From an uncultured Lachnospiraceae bacterium (lineage in GTDB: Bacteria > Bacillota > Clostridia > Lachnospirales > Lachnospiraceae), in NCBI GenBank assembly GCA_910577785.1, contig CAJTNT010000026.1:1-56331 (forward strand): 56,331 nt of DNA, in the 5' to 3' direction. A program made the translations under genes and the position numbers. This document shows positions 43,418 through 52,156 of the stretch, piece by piece (the stretch's first letter is position 1; each line of letters begins with the position of its first letter). The notes below the pieces were generated by a model. It was not told where the DNA came from, searched no databases, and saw only the letters and a program-made list of their open reading frames with translations.

Positions 43418-43447
43418 TTGACAGATATAGGGAAATAATAGTATAAT
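43418..43447 (+). promoter_or_regulatory. Promoter of the tRNA-Val/tRNA-Met unit
   Basis: Consensus -35 TTGACA (43418-43423) and -10 TATAAT (43442-43447) with an 18-nt spacer. Confidence 0.85.
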
Positions 43448-43514
43448 AGCAGAGCAGTCGACAGGCAAGGACATAGAGAAGACAGGAATTGCTTTCGATG
43501 CATAGGAGTCCCTT

Positions 43515-43587
43515 GGGATCTTAGCTCAGCTGGGAGAGCATCTGCCTTACAAGCAGAGGGTCACAGGTTCGAGCCCTGTAGGTCCCA
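43515..43587 (+). tRNA. tRNA-Val (anticodon TAC)
   Basis: 73-nt cloverleaf. GGGATCT pairs with AGGTCCC (one G-T). D arm AGCTCAGCTGGGAGAGC; anticodon stem TCTGC/GCAGA with loop CTTACAA; T arm with GTTCGAGC. Discriminator A; CCA not encoded. Confidence 0.96.
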
Positions 43588-43630
43588 TTTTTGTGGATAG
43601 TTCCACAAAGCTATATTTCATATTTTATTT

Positions 43631-43704
43631 GGCGGAATAGCTCAGTTGGCGAGAGCACACGGTTCATACCCGTGGTGTCGGGGGTTCAAATCCCTCTTCC
43701 GCTA
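43631..43704 (+). tRNA. tRNA-Met (anticodon CAT, elongator type)
   Basis: 74-nt cloverleaf. GGCGGAA pairs with TTCCGCT (first pair G-T). D arm AGCTCAGTTGGCGAGAGC; anticodon stem CACGG/CCGTG with loop TTCATAC; T loop TTCAAAT. The lack of the initiator GGG/CCC anticodon stem argues for elongator Met; a CAU-reading tRNA-Ile is less likely. Confidence 0.9.
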
Positions 43705-43713
43705 TTTTTTATG

Positions 43714-43751
43714 CCCTGAGAGCCGTTGTCTAGAAGGTTTTCAGGGTTTTT
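43714..43751 (+). terminator. Terminator after the tRNA pair
   Basis: 11-bp stem CCCTGAGAGCC/GGTTTTCAGGG (with G-T pairs), then TTTTT. Confidence 0.78.
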
Positions 43752-43805
43752 CGTAATTTCTATCATCATGGCCTGCCAGGCTTCATCAGAAAGGAAGCGA
43801 TATCT

Positions 43806-44789
43806 ATGGAATTAATCTACCGCCCGCGCCGCCTGCGTGGGAATCAGGTTTTGCGGAAAATGGTAAGGGAGACTAGGATGGACAAATCTTCCCTGGTTTA
43901 TCCCATGTTTATTATAGAAGGGACGAATATCAAAGAAGAGATTCCCTCCATGCCAGGGCAGTACCGCTATAGCGTAGACCGTATGGAGGAAAAGCTGGCG
44001 GAGCTGTGCGGGGCAGGCGTCCCTGCCGTGATGCTGTTTGGGATCCCTGCCCGCAAGGATGAAAGGGGCAGCGGCGCTTATGCCGAAGATGGGGTTGTGC
44101 AGAAGGCTTTCCGTAAGGCGAAGGAAGCCTGCCCAGGATTATATAGGATTGGGGATGTATGCATGTGTGAATATACCTCCCATGGCCATTGCGGGCTGCT
44201 GCATGGGCAGGACGTGGACAATGACAGCACCCTGGAACTACTGGCCAGGACGGCTCTGTCCCAGGTGCAGGCGGGCGCGGACATGGTGGCTCCTTCCGAC
44301 ATGATGGACGGGCGCGTGGCGGCGATCCGCAGGCTGTTAGACCAGGAGGGCTATGCGGATATCCCCATCATGTCCTATGCTGTCAAGTTTGCTTCTTCTT
44401 TTTATGGCCCGTTCCGTGACGCGGCCGGTTCAGCCCCAGCCTTTGGCGACCGCAAATCCTACCAGATGGATTACCATAACCGCAGGGAGGCGCGAAAGGA
44501 AGCCATGCTGGACGTCCAGGAAGGCGCAGATATCCTGATGGTAAAGCCAGCCCTGGCATACGGGGATCTGATCCGGGAAGTGAAGGACAGCACGGGCCTT
44601 CCCCTTGCGGCATATTCCGTCAGTGGGGAATATGCGATGGTAAAAGCCGCGGCGCAGGCCGGCATGGTCGACGAGACAGGCGTCTTATGTGAGATGGCAG
44701 CCGGCGCTTACCGCGCCGGGGCAGATATTTATATTACATATTTTGCGGAAGAACTGGCAGAATGTATGGATAGAGGGTTGATTGGCTGA
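43806..44789 (+). CDS. hemB: Porphobilinogen synthase
   Basis: 327-residue enzyme condensing two 5-aminolevulinate molecules. The zinc-binding cysteines are Cys119, Cys121 and Cys129 (DVCMCEYTSHGHCG), marking the Zn-dependent type. The Schiff-base lysines are Lys194 (SYAVKFASSFYG) and Lys247 (ILMVKPAL). Length is normal. The start follows AAAGGAAG. It is in an operon with hemL, 19 nt apart. hemA, hemC and hemD are not in this window, so the pathway continues elsewhere; siroheme or cobalamin is the likely product in such anaerobes. Confidence 0.97.
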   Translation: MELIYRPRRLRGNQVLRKMVRETRMDKSSLVYPMFIIEGTNIKEEIPSMPGQYRYSVDRMEEKLAELCGAGVPAVMLFGIPARKDERGSGAYAEDGVVQKAFRKAKEACPGLYRIGDVCMCEYTSHGHCGLLHGQDVDNDSTLELLARTALSQVQAGADMVAPSDMMDGRVAAIRRLLDQEGYADIPIMSYAVKFASSFYGPFRDAAGSAPAFGDRKSYQMDYHNRREARKEAMLDVQEGADILMVKPALAYGDLIREVKDSTGLPLAAYSVSGEYAMVKAAAQAGMVDETGVLCEMAAGAYRAGADIYITYFAEELAECMDRGLIG

Positions 44790-44808
44790 GGATGAAAGGA
44801 AGACGGAA

Positions 44809-46095
44809 ATGACAAAATCAGAAGCATTGTACCAGGAAGCCCTGCAGGTAATCCCTGGCGGCGTAAATTCGCCTGTGCGGGCATTTGGTTCGATTGGGGC
44901 GACGCCCAAATTTATCAGAAGCGCCCAGGGGGCTTATCTCTATGACGAAGATGGCATGCAGTATATCGACTATGTGGGTTCCTGGGGGCCGATGATTTTA
45001 GGGCATGGGCGCCAGGAGGTGCTGGAACAGGCCATCAGCGCTTGCCGCCGGGGGCTGAGCTTTGGCGCGGCTACGGCTGCCGAGGTAGAAATGGCCGAGC
45101 TGGTCTGTGGGATGGTGCCGTCCGTTGAGATGGTGCGCATGGTAAATTCTGGCACGGAGGCGGTGATGAGCGCGATCCGCGTGGCAAGGGGATATACCGG
45201 GCGCAATAAGATAATCAAATTCAGCGGATGCTACCATGGGCATTCGGACGGCCTTCTGGTGAAGGCAGGCTCAGGCGCCATGACGGCAGGGGTACCAGAT
45301 AGCCTAGGCGTACCGTCAGGATGTACCCAGGATACGTTATCCGCCGCTTATAATGACCTGGAAAGCGTAGAGGGCATCTTTCGCATGTGCGGGGAGGAAA
45401 TCGCGGCTGTGGTTGTAGAACCGGTGGCAGCCAATATGGGGGTCGTCCCTCCCGTGCCAGGATTCCTGGAAGGCCTGCGCAGCCTTTGCAGCGCGTATGG
45501 CGCACTGCTGGTTTTTGATGAAGTGATTACAGGCTTCCGCCTGGGGGCGGACGGCGCACAGGGCTATTACCATGTGGCGCCGGATCTGACTGCCTTTGGC
45601 AAGATTATCGGCGGCGGCATGCCGGTGGGCGCTTATGGCGGCAGGCGTGAGGTGATGGAATTGGTAGCTCCCTTGGGGGGCGTATACCAGGCAGGTACGT
45701 TGAGCGGGAATCCGGTGGCGATGGCCGCGGGCATCGCCCAGCTTACGGCATTGAAGGCGCATCCAGAATGGTATCAGCAGCTAAACGGGCAGGCGGAGCG
45801 CTTTTTCCAGGGGATAGGGGCAATCCTGCAGAAATTGGGCCTTCCTTACCAAGTCAATTATGTGGGTTCCCTGGGCTGCCTATATTTTACCGGGCAGGCT
45901 GTGACAGATTATGAAAGCGCAAAGTCCTCGGATACGGGGCTGTTTGCCCGCTACTGCCGGGAAATGATGGAGCGCGGCATCTACCTTGCGCCCTCCCAGT
46001 TTGAGGCAATATTTGTCTCCATGGCACATACGGAGGAGATCCTCGGCAGGACATTGGAGCTTATGGAAAAGTGCCTGGGAGCCTGCGGACAGTAG
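44809..46095 (+). CDS. hemL: Glutamate-1-semialdehyde 2,1-aminomutase
   Basis: 428-residue PLP enzyme making 5-aminolevulinate from glutamate-1-semialdehyde in the C5 pathway. The PLP lysine is Lys265 (TAFGKIIGGGMPVGAYGG). Other conserved segments are VIPGGVNSPVRAF near the N-terminus, NSGTEAVMSAIRVARGYTGR and LVFDEVITGFR. The ATG at 44809 follows AAAGGAAG; an ATG at 44782 lies inside the hemB stop region. It completes the hemBL operon and feeds its product to HemB. Confidence 0.97.
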   Translation: MTKSEALYQEALQVIPGGVNSPVRAFGSIGATPKFIRSAQGAYLYDEDGMQYIDYVGSWGPMILGHGRQEVLEQAISACRRGLSFGAATAAEVEMAELVCGMVPSVEMVRMVNSGTEAVMSAIRVARGYTGRNKIIKFSGCYHGHSDGLLVKAGSGAMTAGVPDSLGVPSGCTQDTLSAAYNDLESVEGIFRMCGEEIAAVVVEPVAANMGVVPPVPGFLEGLRSLCSAYGALLVFDEVITGFRLGADGAQGYYHVAPDLTAFGKIIGGGMPVGAYGGRREVMELVAPLGGVYQAGTLSGNPVAMAAGIAQLTALKAHPEWYQQLNGQAERFFQGIGAILQKLGLPYQVNYVGSLGCLYFTGQAVTDYESAKSSDTGLFARYCREMMERGIYLAPSQFEAIFVSMAHTEEILGRTLELMEKCLGACGQ

Positions 46096-46233
46096 CAGTA
46101 ACCGTGTTCCTGAGCCGTGATTAGTAACTTTCTTACTTTTTTCTTACAAAAAATTTAAAAAAAGTTAATTCATTCTTCTGGGGAAGGGTGTATAATAAAA
46201 TTACCAAAAAATTTCTATAAGAGTGGAGCGGTT

Positions 46234-47028
46234 ATGTTGACGAATGAAGAACGATATCGTAGAAGACGGAGAAGGACGGTTACGGAAAGGAGGCGCCTTC
46301 GGAGAAGAAGGAGGAATATCCAGATTATCAAGCGGATTATTGCCGTATGCCTGGGCGTATTCCTGCTATTGTTCCTTATTTCCAGGATTGCCCATAAGGA
46401 AGAGTCGCCAGATGAAGTCCAGGCACGGAAGACCCCGGATACCACGCTGGTGAAGGATGCGCCAAAGGAGGACGAGGACAAGCCTACGGGCTTCCGGCAG
46501 AAAAAAATTGAGGAGAAGCCAGAATTTGAAGTAGATCTCCTGACCCCCAACCCTTATTCCAGGCCGCAGCTTGCCTTAGAAGAGGTAAAGGGGATTGTCG
46601 TCCATTATACTGGCAACCCAGGCACGACGGCCGCACAGAACAGGAGCTATTTCGAAAGCCTCAAGGACACCAAGCAGACGAAGGCCAGCAGCCATTTTGT
46701 CATTGGGATGGAGGGGGAGATTGTCCAGTGCATCCCCAGCACGGAGATGTCCTATGCTTCCAATAACCGCAATAGCGATACCCTGTCCATTGAATGCTGC
46801 CACAAGGATGAGTCTGGGGAGTTTACGCAGGAGACTTATGATTCCCTGGTGGGGTTCGTGGCATGGCTGTGTGGGGAGTTTGATGTACCGGTGGATGAGG
46901 TAATCCGCCATTATGACGTGACCGGCAAGGAATGCCCGCGTTATTTTGCCTTGCATGAAGATGCCTGGCAGCAATTTAAGAAAGATGTGCAGGAATATTT
47001 GGATACATATGGGAAAGATCCCAAATAG
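46234..47028 (+). CDS. Membrane-anchored N-acetylmuramoyl-L-alanine amidase
   Basis: 264-residue protein with an N-terminal Arg-rich cytoplasmic tail, one membrane helix (IAVCLGVFLLLFLI), a Pro/Glu/Lys-rich linker (about 55-115) and an Amidase_2 domain. The zinc ligands are His124 (VVHYTG), His226 (RHYDVTG) and Cys234 (KECPRYF); His154 lies in SSHFVIG. It cleaves peptidoglycan stem peptides. The first 27 residues contain 16 arginines, unusual even for a stop-transfer anchor. It starts after GTGGAG. Confidence 0.88.
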   Translation: MLTNEERYRRRRRRTVTERRRLRRRRRNIQIIKRIIAVCLGVFLLLFLISRIAHKEESPDEVQARKTPDTTLVKDAPKEDEDKPTGFRQKKIEEKPEFEVDLLTPNPYSRPQLALEEVKGIVVHYTGNPGTTAAQNRSYFESLKDTKQTKASSHFVIGMEGEIVQCIPSTEMSYASNNRNSDTLSIECCHKDESGEFTQETYDSLVGFVAWLCGEFDVPVDEVIRHYDVTGKECPRYFALHEDAWQQFKKDVQEYLDTYGKDPK

Positions 47029-47044
47029 CATGTATCGACTGGCA

Positions 47045-47089
47045 AAAAGCCGCGGCATAAGGATACGTATCCTTGATGCCGCGGCTTTT
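47045..47089. terminator. Strong bidirectional terminator
   Basis: AAAAGCCGCGGCAT pairs with ATGCCGCGGCTTTT, with an inner AAGGATACGTATCCTT stem. It lies 17 nt after the amidase stop. Confidence 0.88.
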
Positions 47090-47138
47090 GCATGGGCAGT
47101 TCTGTGTGAGGAAATATCTGCACGCCAATGCGATTATA

Positions 47139-47169
47139 TTGGACACGCTACTAAAATATATGGTATAAT
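47139..47169 (+). promoter_or_regulatory. Promoter of glnA
   Basis: -10 TATAAT (47164-47169) with a weaker -35 TTGGAC (47139-47144) at a 19-nt spacing. Confidence 0.55.
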
Positions 47170-47212
47170 CCATTCATCATAGCAACAATTGAACGGAAAG
47201 GAGAAGGAATGC

Positions 47213-48640
47213 ATGAAATGTGAAGAAATCAGGAAGCTATGCGAGGAGAGGCAGATCCGCATGATTGACTTTAAGATGACGGACATTGATGGGCGCTGGA
47301 GGCATATTACGATTCCATTTGAGCGGTTTGGGGAGAAGGTGTTTACCCAGGGCATTGGCTTTGACGGCTCAAATTATGGCTATGCACCGATTGAAAAAAG
47401 CGACATGGTGTTCCTGCCAGACCCAGAGACGGCATATGTAGACCCCTTTGCGGAGGTTCCCACGCTGACCATGTGCGGGAATGTGTGCACGATTGGGAAA
47501 GGGGAAAACAGGCCTTTTGAGCAGTATCCCAAAAATGTGAGCCTGCGGGCAGTGGAGTATATGAAGGAAAGCGGCATTGCGGACCGTATGGTGATTGGGC
47601 CGGAGTTCGAATTCTATCTATTTGACAGCGCCCGTTTTGAGGTGTCGCCCCAGCAGAGCGGCTACCGGATTGACACCCGGCAGGCAGAATGGAACTGCAG
47701 CCTGGATACCCCGGGGAATAACGGCTTCGAGGTGCCCTATGGCGGCGGCTACCATATCGCCGCTCCTTTTGACGTGGGATACAGCCTGCGCAGCAAAATC
47801 TGCATGATGATTGAGGACTGGGGGATCCCAGTAAAGTACCATCATCATGAGGTCGGCGGGCCGGGGCAGATGGAGATTGAGGTGGAGCTCGCCGACATGC
47901 CGGATATGGCGGATAATACAATGATTATCAAATATATTGTCAAGAACATGGCAGCCCAGGAGGGGAAGACGGCCACGTTCTTGCCCAAGCCGATTTACCA
48001 GGAAGCGGGCAGCGGCATGCATGTCCATATGCTGCTCCTCAAGGATGGGAAGCCCCTGTTTTATGATGAAAATGGGTATTCTGGCCTGAGCCGTACGGCT
48101 CATTACTTTATTGGCGGCCTGCTGAAGCATATCGCATCCCTATGCGCGTTTACCAACCCTTCCACCAATTCTTTCAAGCGCCTGGTGCCCGGATATGAGG
48201 CGCCGGTGACCATTGGCTATGCCACATCCAACCGCAGCGCGGTCATCCGTATCCCGGCCTATGCCAAGACGCCGGAAGCCAAGCGGTTTGAGCTGCGCAA
48301 TCCAGATGCGACCGCCAACCCTTACTATGCCTATGCCGCAATCCTGATGGCCGGCTTAGACGGCATTGAGAACCAGATTGACCCGGCAGCGCACGGATGG
48401 GGGCCGTATGACTTTAACTTATATACCCTGTCTGCCGAAGAGCAGAAGAAAATCAAGGGCTTGCCAAAATCCCTGGGGGAGGCGCTGGAGGCGCTGGAAG
48501 CAGACCATGCCTACCTGACCAAGGGCGGCGTCTTCCCGCAGCGGCTGATTGATGTGTGGATCGCGCGGAAGCGGGAAGAGGTAAAGCGCCTGGAACAGAT
48601 CCCAAGCCCGGCAGAGTTTAAGATGTACTTTGACCTGTAG
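47213..48640 (+). CDS. glnA: Glutamine synthetase type I
   Basis: 475-residue enzyme making glutamine from glutamate and ammonia. Type I signatures are GFDGSNYGYAPIEKSDM, IGPEFEFYLF, HHHEVGGPGQMEIE, KPIYQEAGSGMHVHM and NRSAVIRIP. The FDGSNYGY segment differs from the usual FDGSSI-G. The region corresponding to the adenylylated tyrosine of enterobacterial GS is not recognisable, consistent with feedback-controlled clostridial enzymes. The ATG at 47213 follows AAAGGAG. Together with gltBD at 24.6 kb it gives a complete GS-GOGAT system. Confidence 0.95.
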   Translation: MKCEEIRKLCEERQIRMIDFKMTDIDGRWRHITIPFERFGEKVFTQGIGFDGSNYGYAPIEKSDMVFLPDPETAYVDPFAEVPTLTMCGNVCTIGKGENRPFEQYPKNVSLRAVEYMKESGIADRMVIGPEFEFYLFDSARFEVSPQQSGYRIDTRQAEWNCSLDTPGNNGFEVPYGGGYHIAAPFDVGYSLRSKICMMIEDWGIPVKYHHHEVGGPGQMEIEVELADMPDMADNTMIIKYIVKNMAAQEGKTATFLPKPIYQEAGSGMHVHMLLLKDGKPLFYDENGYSGLSRTAHYFIGGLLKHIASLCAFTNPSTNSFKRLVPGYEAPVTIGYATSNRSAVIRIPAYAKTPEAKRFELRNPDATANPYYAYAAILMAGLDGIENQIDPAAHGWGPYDFNLYTLSAEEQKKIKGLPKSLGEALEALEADHAYLTKGGVFPQRLIDVWIARKREEVKRLEQIPSPAEFKMYFDL

Positions 48641-48853
48641 GGGGCGTGGCTTACTTTATATTACAATCGTTATGTTATGGCTTCCATGCATGATTAATAT
48701 GGAAGATAAAAAAGCATCTATTGCCAAATAAGGGATAATCACGTAAAATGGTAAGAGTTACTTTTCATAGGTCGGGGAAATTCCTGTCTTGCAAAAGGAT
48801 GCAATGGTAATCTATTGTTGAGTTTTCATGGAAGAAAGAAATGGGAGGCCAGG

Positions 48854-50347
48854 ATGGGAATGGAACTGTATGAGAGCCTGAAACGCGGGGAGGACGTAAG
48901 GAAGAATTTAATTGCGCTGAAGCAGGAGCTGAAAGAGGATGCTGCAAGGGATGCGCTGCAGGGGGAACTGCAGGGGGATCCTGCGCTGTTTGCAGGCTTC
49001 CTGTCCCACGAAGACCCAAAAGTGCGCAAAAATGCAGCCCTGGTGCTGGGCAGGCTGGGGCAGGCCAGGAGCGCGGGGCTGCTCTATGACGCCTACCGGC
49101 AGGAAGAGAAGCTGTTCGTAAAGAGCAGCTACCTGTCCGCGATGGCAGGACTTGATATTTCCCCTTACAGGGAGGGCTTAGGGCAGAGGCTTAAGGAGCT
49201 GGAAGCCTATAGCCCGAAGGCAGAGGAAGAAAAGCATATCCGGGAGGAACTGGCTGGGCTGCGGAAGCTCCTGGCCGGGGAGGGCTCCTATCAGCGGCAC
49301 AGGTTCCAGGGCTATGACGGGAGGTATGAGCTCCTGCTTACCACAGGCAGGCTCTATCCCAAGGTGACAGCGGAGCAGGTAAAGGGCGGGCAGGCCTTCC
49401 TTCTAAAGGGCGGGGTGCGTGTCGTCACCAGCCATATCAGGCCCATCCTGTCCATCCCCACTTACCGGGAGCTGCTGTTTTTCCTGAATGTGCGTAAACT
49501 ATCCGGGGATGTGCGGGAGGCGGCCAGGGCGCTGGCACAGTCCAACCTGCTGGAGCTTTTGGGCAGGGCGCACCAGTCCGGCGGCCCCTTTTATTTCCGT
49601 CTGGGCATCCAGAGCCGGATGCTGCTTGCCCAGCGCAGCAAGTTCGCAAAGGAATGCGCCTTTGCCCTGGAACAGGAGAGCGGGCGCAGGCTGCGCAATT
49701 CCACGTCGGGCTATGAAGTGGAAATCCGCCTGATTGAGGGCAGCAATGGGACGTTCCTGCCCCTGGTAAAGCTGTTTACTTTCGCGGAAAACCGCTTTGC
49801 CTACCGCAAATGCACCATTGCCGCTTCCATCAAGCCGGAGCAGGCGGCCCTGGCAGCCCGGCTTGCCAGGCCTTATATGCAGGAAGGCGCACAGGTGCTG
49901 GATCCGTTCTGCGGCGTGGGGACGATGCTGATTGAGCGGGACAGGCTGTGCCCGGCAGGGTATCTGTACGGGCTGGATATCTTTGGGCAGGCCATAGATG
50001 GGGCAAGGGAAAATGCCCGGCTGGCGGGGAAGGAAATTTACTATATCCACCGTGATTTCTTTACCTTCCAGCATGAATACCTGTTTGACGAGATTATTAC
50101 AAATATGCCCGGACGCGGGCGGGGCGACATGCGCAAGCAGGAGCAGGATGCATTTTACGGCCGTTTTTTTGAGAAGGCCGACAGCCTGCTGAAGGAAAAA
50201 GGGAAGGTTTTTCTGTATTCCGATGAGAAGAATTTTGTGAAAAAGCAGCTGCGGATCCGCAGGGAATTTACGCTGCTGCAGGAATATGCTATGGATGAGA
50301 AGGGAAATTATTATTTGTTTATCATAGAGAAAAGGGGGCAGGCATGA
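48854..50347 (+). CDS. HEAT-repeat / RNA-methyltransferase-like protein
   Basis: 497-residue protein. The N-terminus (about 1-120) has HEAT-like helical repeats (HEDPKVRKNAALVLGRLG). The middle resembles a THUMP-like RNA-binding region (FYFRLGIQSR), and the C-terminus is a class I SAM methyltransferase (VLDPFCGVGTMLIE, then TNMPGRGRGD). The motif IV position has NMPG where N-P-P-Y/F is usual, so the substrate may differ from the RlmL/Trm11 class. The start follows GGGAGG. lysA is 47 nt downstream on the same strand. Confidence 0.8.
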   Translation: MGMELYESLKRGEDVRKNLIALKQELKEDAARDALQGELQGDPALFAGFLSHEDPKVRKNAALVLGRLGQARSAGLLYDAYRQEEKLFVKSSYLSAMAGLDISPYREGLGQRLKELEAYSPKAEEEKHIREELAGLRKLLAGEGSYQRHRFQGYDGRYELLLTTGRLYPKVTAEQVKGGQAFLLKGGVRVVTSHIRPILSIPTYRELLFFLNVRKLSGDVREAARALAQSNLLELLGRAHQSGGPFYFRLGIQSRMLLAQRSKFAKECAFALEQESGRRLRNSTSGYEVEIRLIEGSNGTFLPLVKLFTFAENRFAYRKCTIAASIKPEQAALAARLARPYMQEGAQVLDPFCGVGTMLIERDRLCPAGYLYGLDIFGQAIDGARENARLAGKEIYYIHRDFFTFQHEYLFDEIITNMPGRGRGDMRKQEQDAFYGRFFEKADSLLKEKGKVFLYSDEKNFVKKQLRIRREFTLLQEYAMDEKGNYYLFIIEKRGQA

Positions 50348-50394
50348 GTTTCCTGCTGCCGATACTTTAGAAAAGCGAAAGGAATGAGAGGATT

Positions 50395-51669
50395 ATGAAA
50401 AAGGAACCATTTGTGACAAACGCGCAGCTGCAGGAGATCGTAAAGGAATACCCTACGCCCTTCCATCTGTACGATGAAAAGGGGATCCGCGAAAATGCCA
50501 GGGCATTGCAGAAGGCATTCTCCTGGAATCCGGGCTTCAAGGAGTATTTTGCAGTCAAGGCGACCCCCAACCCATTCTTGATGAAAATCTTCCAGGAGGA
50601 GGGCATCGGCTGTGACTGCTCTTCCCTGACGGAACTGATGCTATCCGACGCGCTGCATTTTGACGGGAAGGACATCATGTTTTCCTCCAATGCCACGCCG
50701 GCGGAAGAATTCCAGTATGCCCATAAGATGGGGGCAATCATCAACCTGGATGACTTTACGCATATCGATTTCCTGGAAAAGGCAGTTGGCAGGATACCAG
50801 AGACTATCAGCTGCCGTTACAACCCAGGCGGCGTATTCCAGATCAGTAACAGCATTATGGACAACCCGGGGGATGCGAAGTATGGCTTCACAAGGGAGCA
50901 GATGTTTGAAGGCTTCCGCGTGCTGCAGGCAAAAGGCGCCAGATATTTCGGCATCCATGCATTTCTGGCGAGCAACACGGTAACCAATGAATATTACCCG
51001 ACCCTGGCCAAGGAGCTGTTTGAGCTGGCAGTCCAGCTGAAGGCGGAGACCGGGGCGGAAATCCGCTTCATCAACCTATCCGGCGGGATTGGCATCCCTT
51101 ACCAGCCAGATCAGGAGCCCAATGACATCTTTGCCATCGGCGAGGGGGTACGGAAGGCCTATGAGGAAGCGCTGGTTCCGGCTGGCATGGGGGACGTGGC
51201 TATCTATACGGAATTGGGCAGGTATATGACAGGCCCGTTTGGCTGCCTGGTGACCACGGCCATCCATGAGAAGCATACCTACAAAGAATACATTGGCTGT
51301 GACGCCTGCGCCGTGAACCTGATGAGGCCTGCCATGTATGGCGCGTACCACCATATTACAGTGATGGGCAAGGAAGGCTGCGCCTGCGACCATAAATATG
51401 ACATCACTGGCTCCCTCTGCGAGAACAATGACAAATTCGCCATTGACCGGATGCTGCCGAAAATTGACATTGGCGACCTGCTGGTTATCCATGACACAGG
51501 GGCGCATGGATTTTCCATGGGCTATAATTACAACGGCAAGCTGAAGTCGGCGGAGGTGCTGCTGAAAGAGGACGGCAGCACGCAGCTGATCCGAAGGGCA
51601 GAGACGCCCGAGGACTATTTTGCCACCTTTGACTGTTTTGATATATTAAAGGACATGAGGATGCGCTGA
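50395..51669 (+). CDS. lysA: Diaminopimelate decarboxylase
   Basis: 424-residue fold-type III PLP enzyme making lysine from meso-diaminopimelate. The PLP lysine is Lys55 (YFAVKATPNP). GGI-GIPY, the YTELGRYMTGPFG segment and CDACAVNLMRPAMYGAYH are conserved in the LysA/ornithine-decarboxylase superfamily; the chain length suits diaminopimelate decarboxylase. A related carboxynorspermidine decarboxylase is less likely. The start follows AGAGGATT. It is followed by a small gene 12 nt later. Confidence 0.9.
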   Translation: MKKEPFVTNAQLQEIVKEYPTPFHLYDEKGIRENARALQKAFSWNPGFKEYFAVKATPNPFLMKIFQEEGIGCDCSSLTELMLSDALHFDGKDIMFSSNATPAEEFQYAHKMGAIINLDDFTHIDFLEKAVGRIPETISCRYNPGGVFQISNSIMDNPGDAKYGFTREQMFEGFRVLQAKGARYFGIHAFLASNTVTNEYYPTLAKELFELAVQLKAETGAEIRFINLSGGIGIPYQPDQEPNDIFAIGEGVRKAYEEALVPAGMGDVAIYTELGRYMTGPFGCLVTTAIHEKHTYKEYIGCDACAVNLMRPAMYGAYHHITVMGKEGCACDHKYDITGSLCENNDKFAIDRMLPKIDIGDLLVIHDTGAHGFSMGYNYNGKLKSAEVLLKEDGSTQLIRRAETPEDYFATFDCFDILKDMRMR

Positions 51670-51681
51670 GGAAGATGCGTT

Positions 51682-52011
51682 ATGATTGAAAGAAAAGATA
51701 TCCTCTCGTTAGCATATTTGAAAAAAGCGGATTTTTCCGGGAGCTGCCAGGGGATGCGGTTCCGTTTCCACCGGGCGGAAAAAAATGCGGAGACAGAGGG
51801 ACAAGGGAACGGGGGAACGCAGGCTGCCCAGCAGGTATTGGAAATTGTTGCCTGGGAAGCCCCCTATTGCTTTGATGTTACGCCAGAGGCGAAAAAGCAG
51901 AAGGCCGAGGTGGCCTTCTCAGAAGAAGGGATCCAGCAAGGGATAGATTGGCTGAATGGGCTCTGGCAGGCAGAGCCGGAGAGGTGGAAAGCAGCAAAAG
52001 GGAACTGGTAA
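51682..52011 (+). CDS. Hypothetical protein
   Basis: 109-residue protein of unknown family with an ATG after GAGGAAG, 12 nt after lysA and so probably co-transcribed. The N-terminus (MIERKDILSLAYLKKADFSG) looks folded, and the middle is rich in Gln/Gly/Glu. Its stop codon lies inside the first unit of a 29-bp tandem repeat, so the C-terminal end may be set by that repeat. Confidence 0.7.
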   Translation: MIERKDILSLAYLKKADFSGSCQGMRFRFHRAEKNAETEGQGNGGTQAAQQVLEIVAWEAPYCFDVTPEAKKQKAEVAFSEEGIQQGIDWLNGLWQAEPERWKAAKGNW

Positions 52012-52080
52012 GCATCTGCGCGGCAAAAGGGAACTGGTAGGCATCTGCGCGGCAAAAGGGAACTGGCTAGCATCTGCGCG
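51994..52080. repeat. 29-bp tandem repeat (3 units)
   Basis: Units at 51994, 52023 and 52052, each GCAAAAGGGAACTGG-x-AGCATCTGCGCG-like. The first overlaps the end of the preceding gene. Confidence 0.9.
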
Positions 52081-52136
52081 GAAACAAAAAACTTCTTTTC
52101 TCCCTAAATTATAGGGGAAAAGAAGTTTTTTGTTTC
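52081..52136. terminator. Bidirectional terminator
   Basis: A perfect stem of over 20 bp (GAAACAAAAAACTTCTTTTC start; loop near 52105-52113) between convergent lysA-unit and larC, with T-runs on both strands. Confidence 0.9.
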
Positions 52137-52156
52137 TATGTTTTATTTATGCCTTC

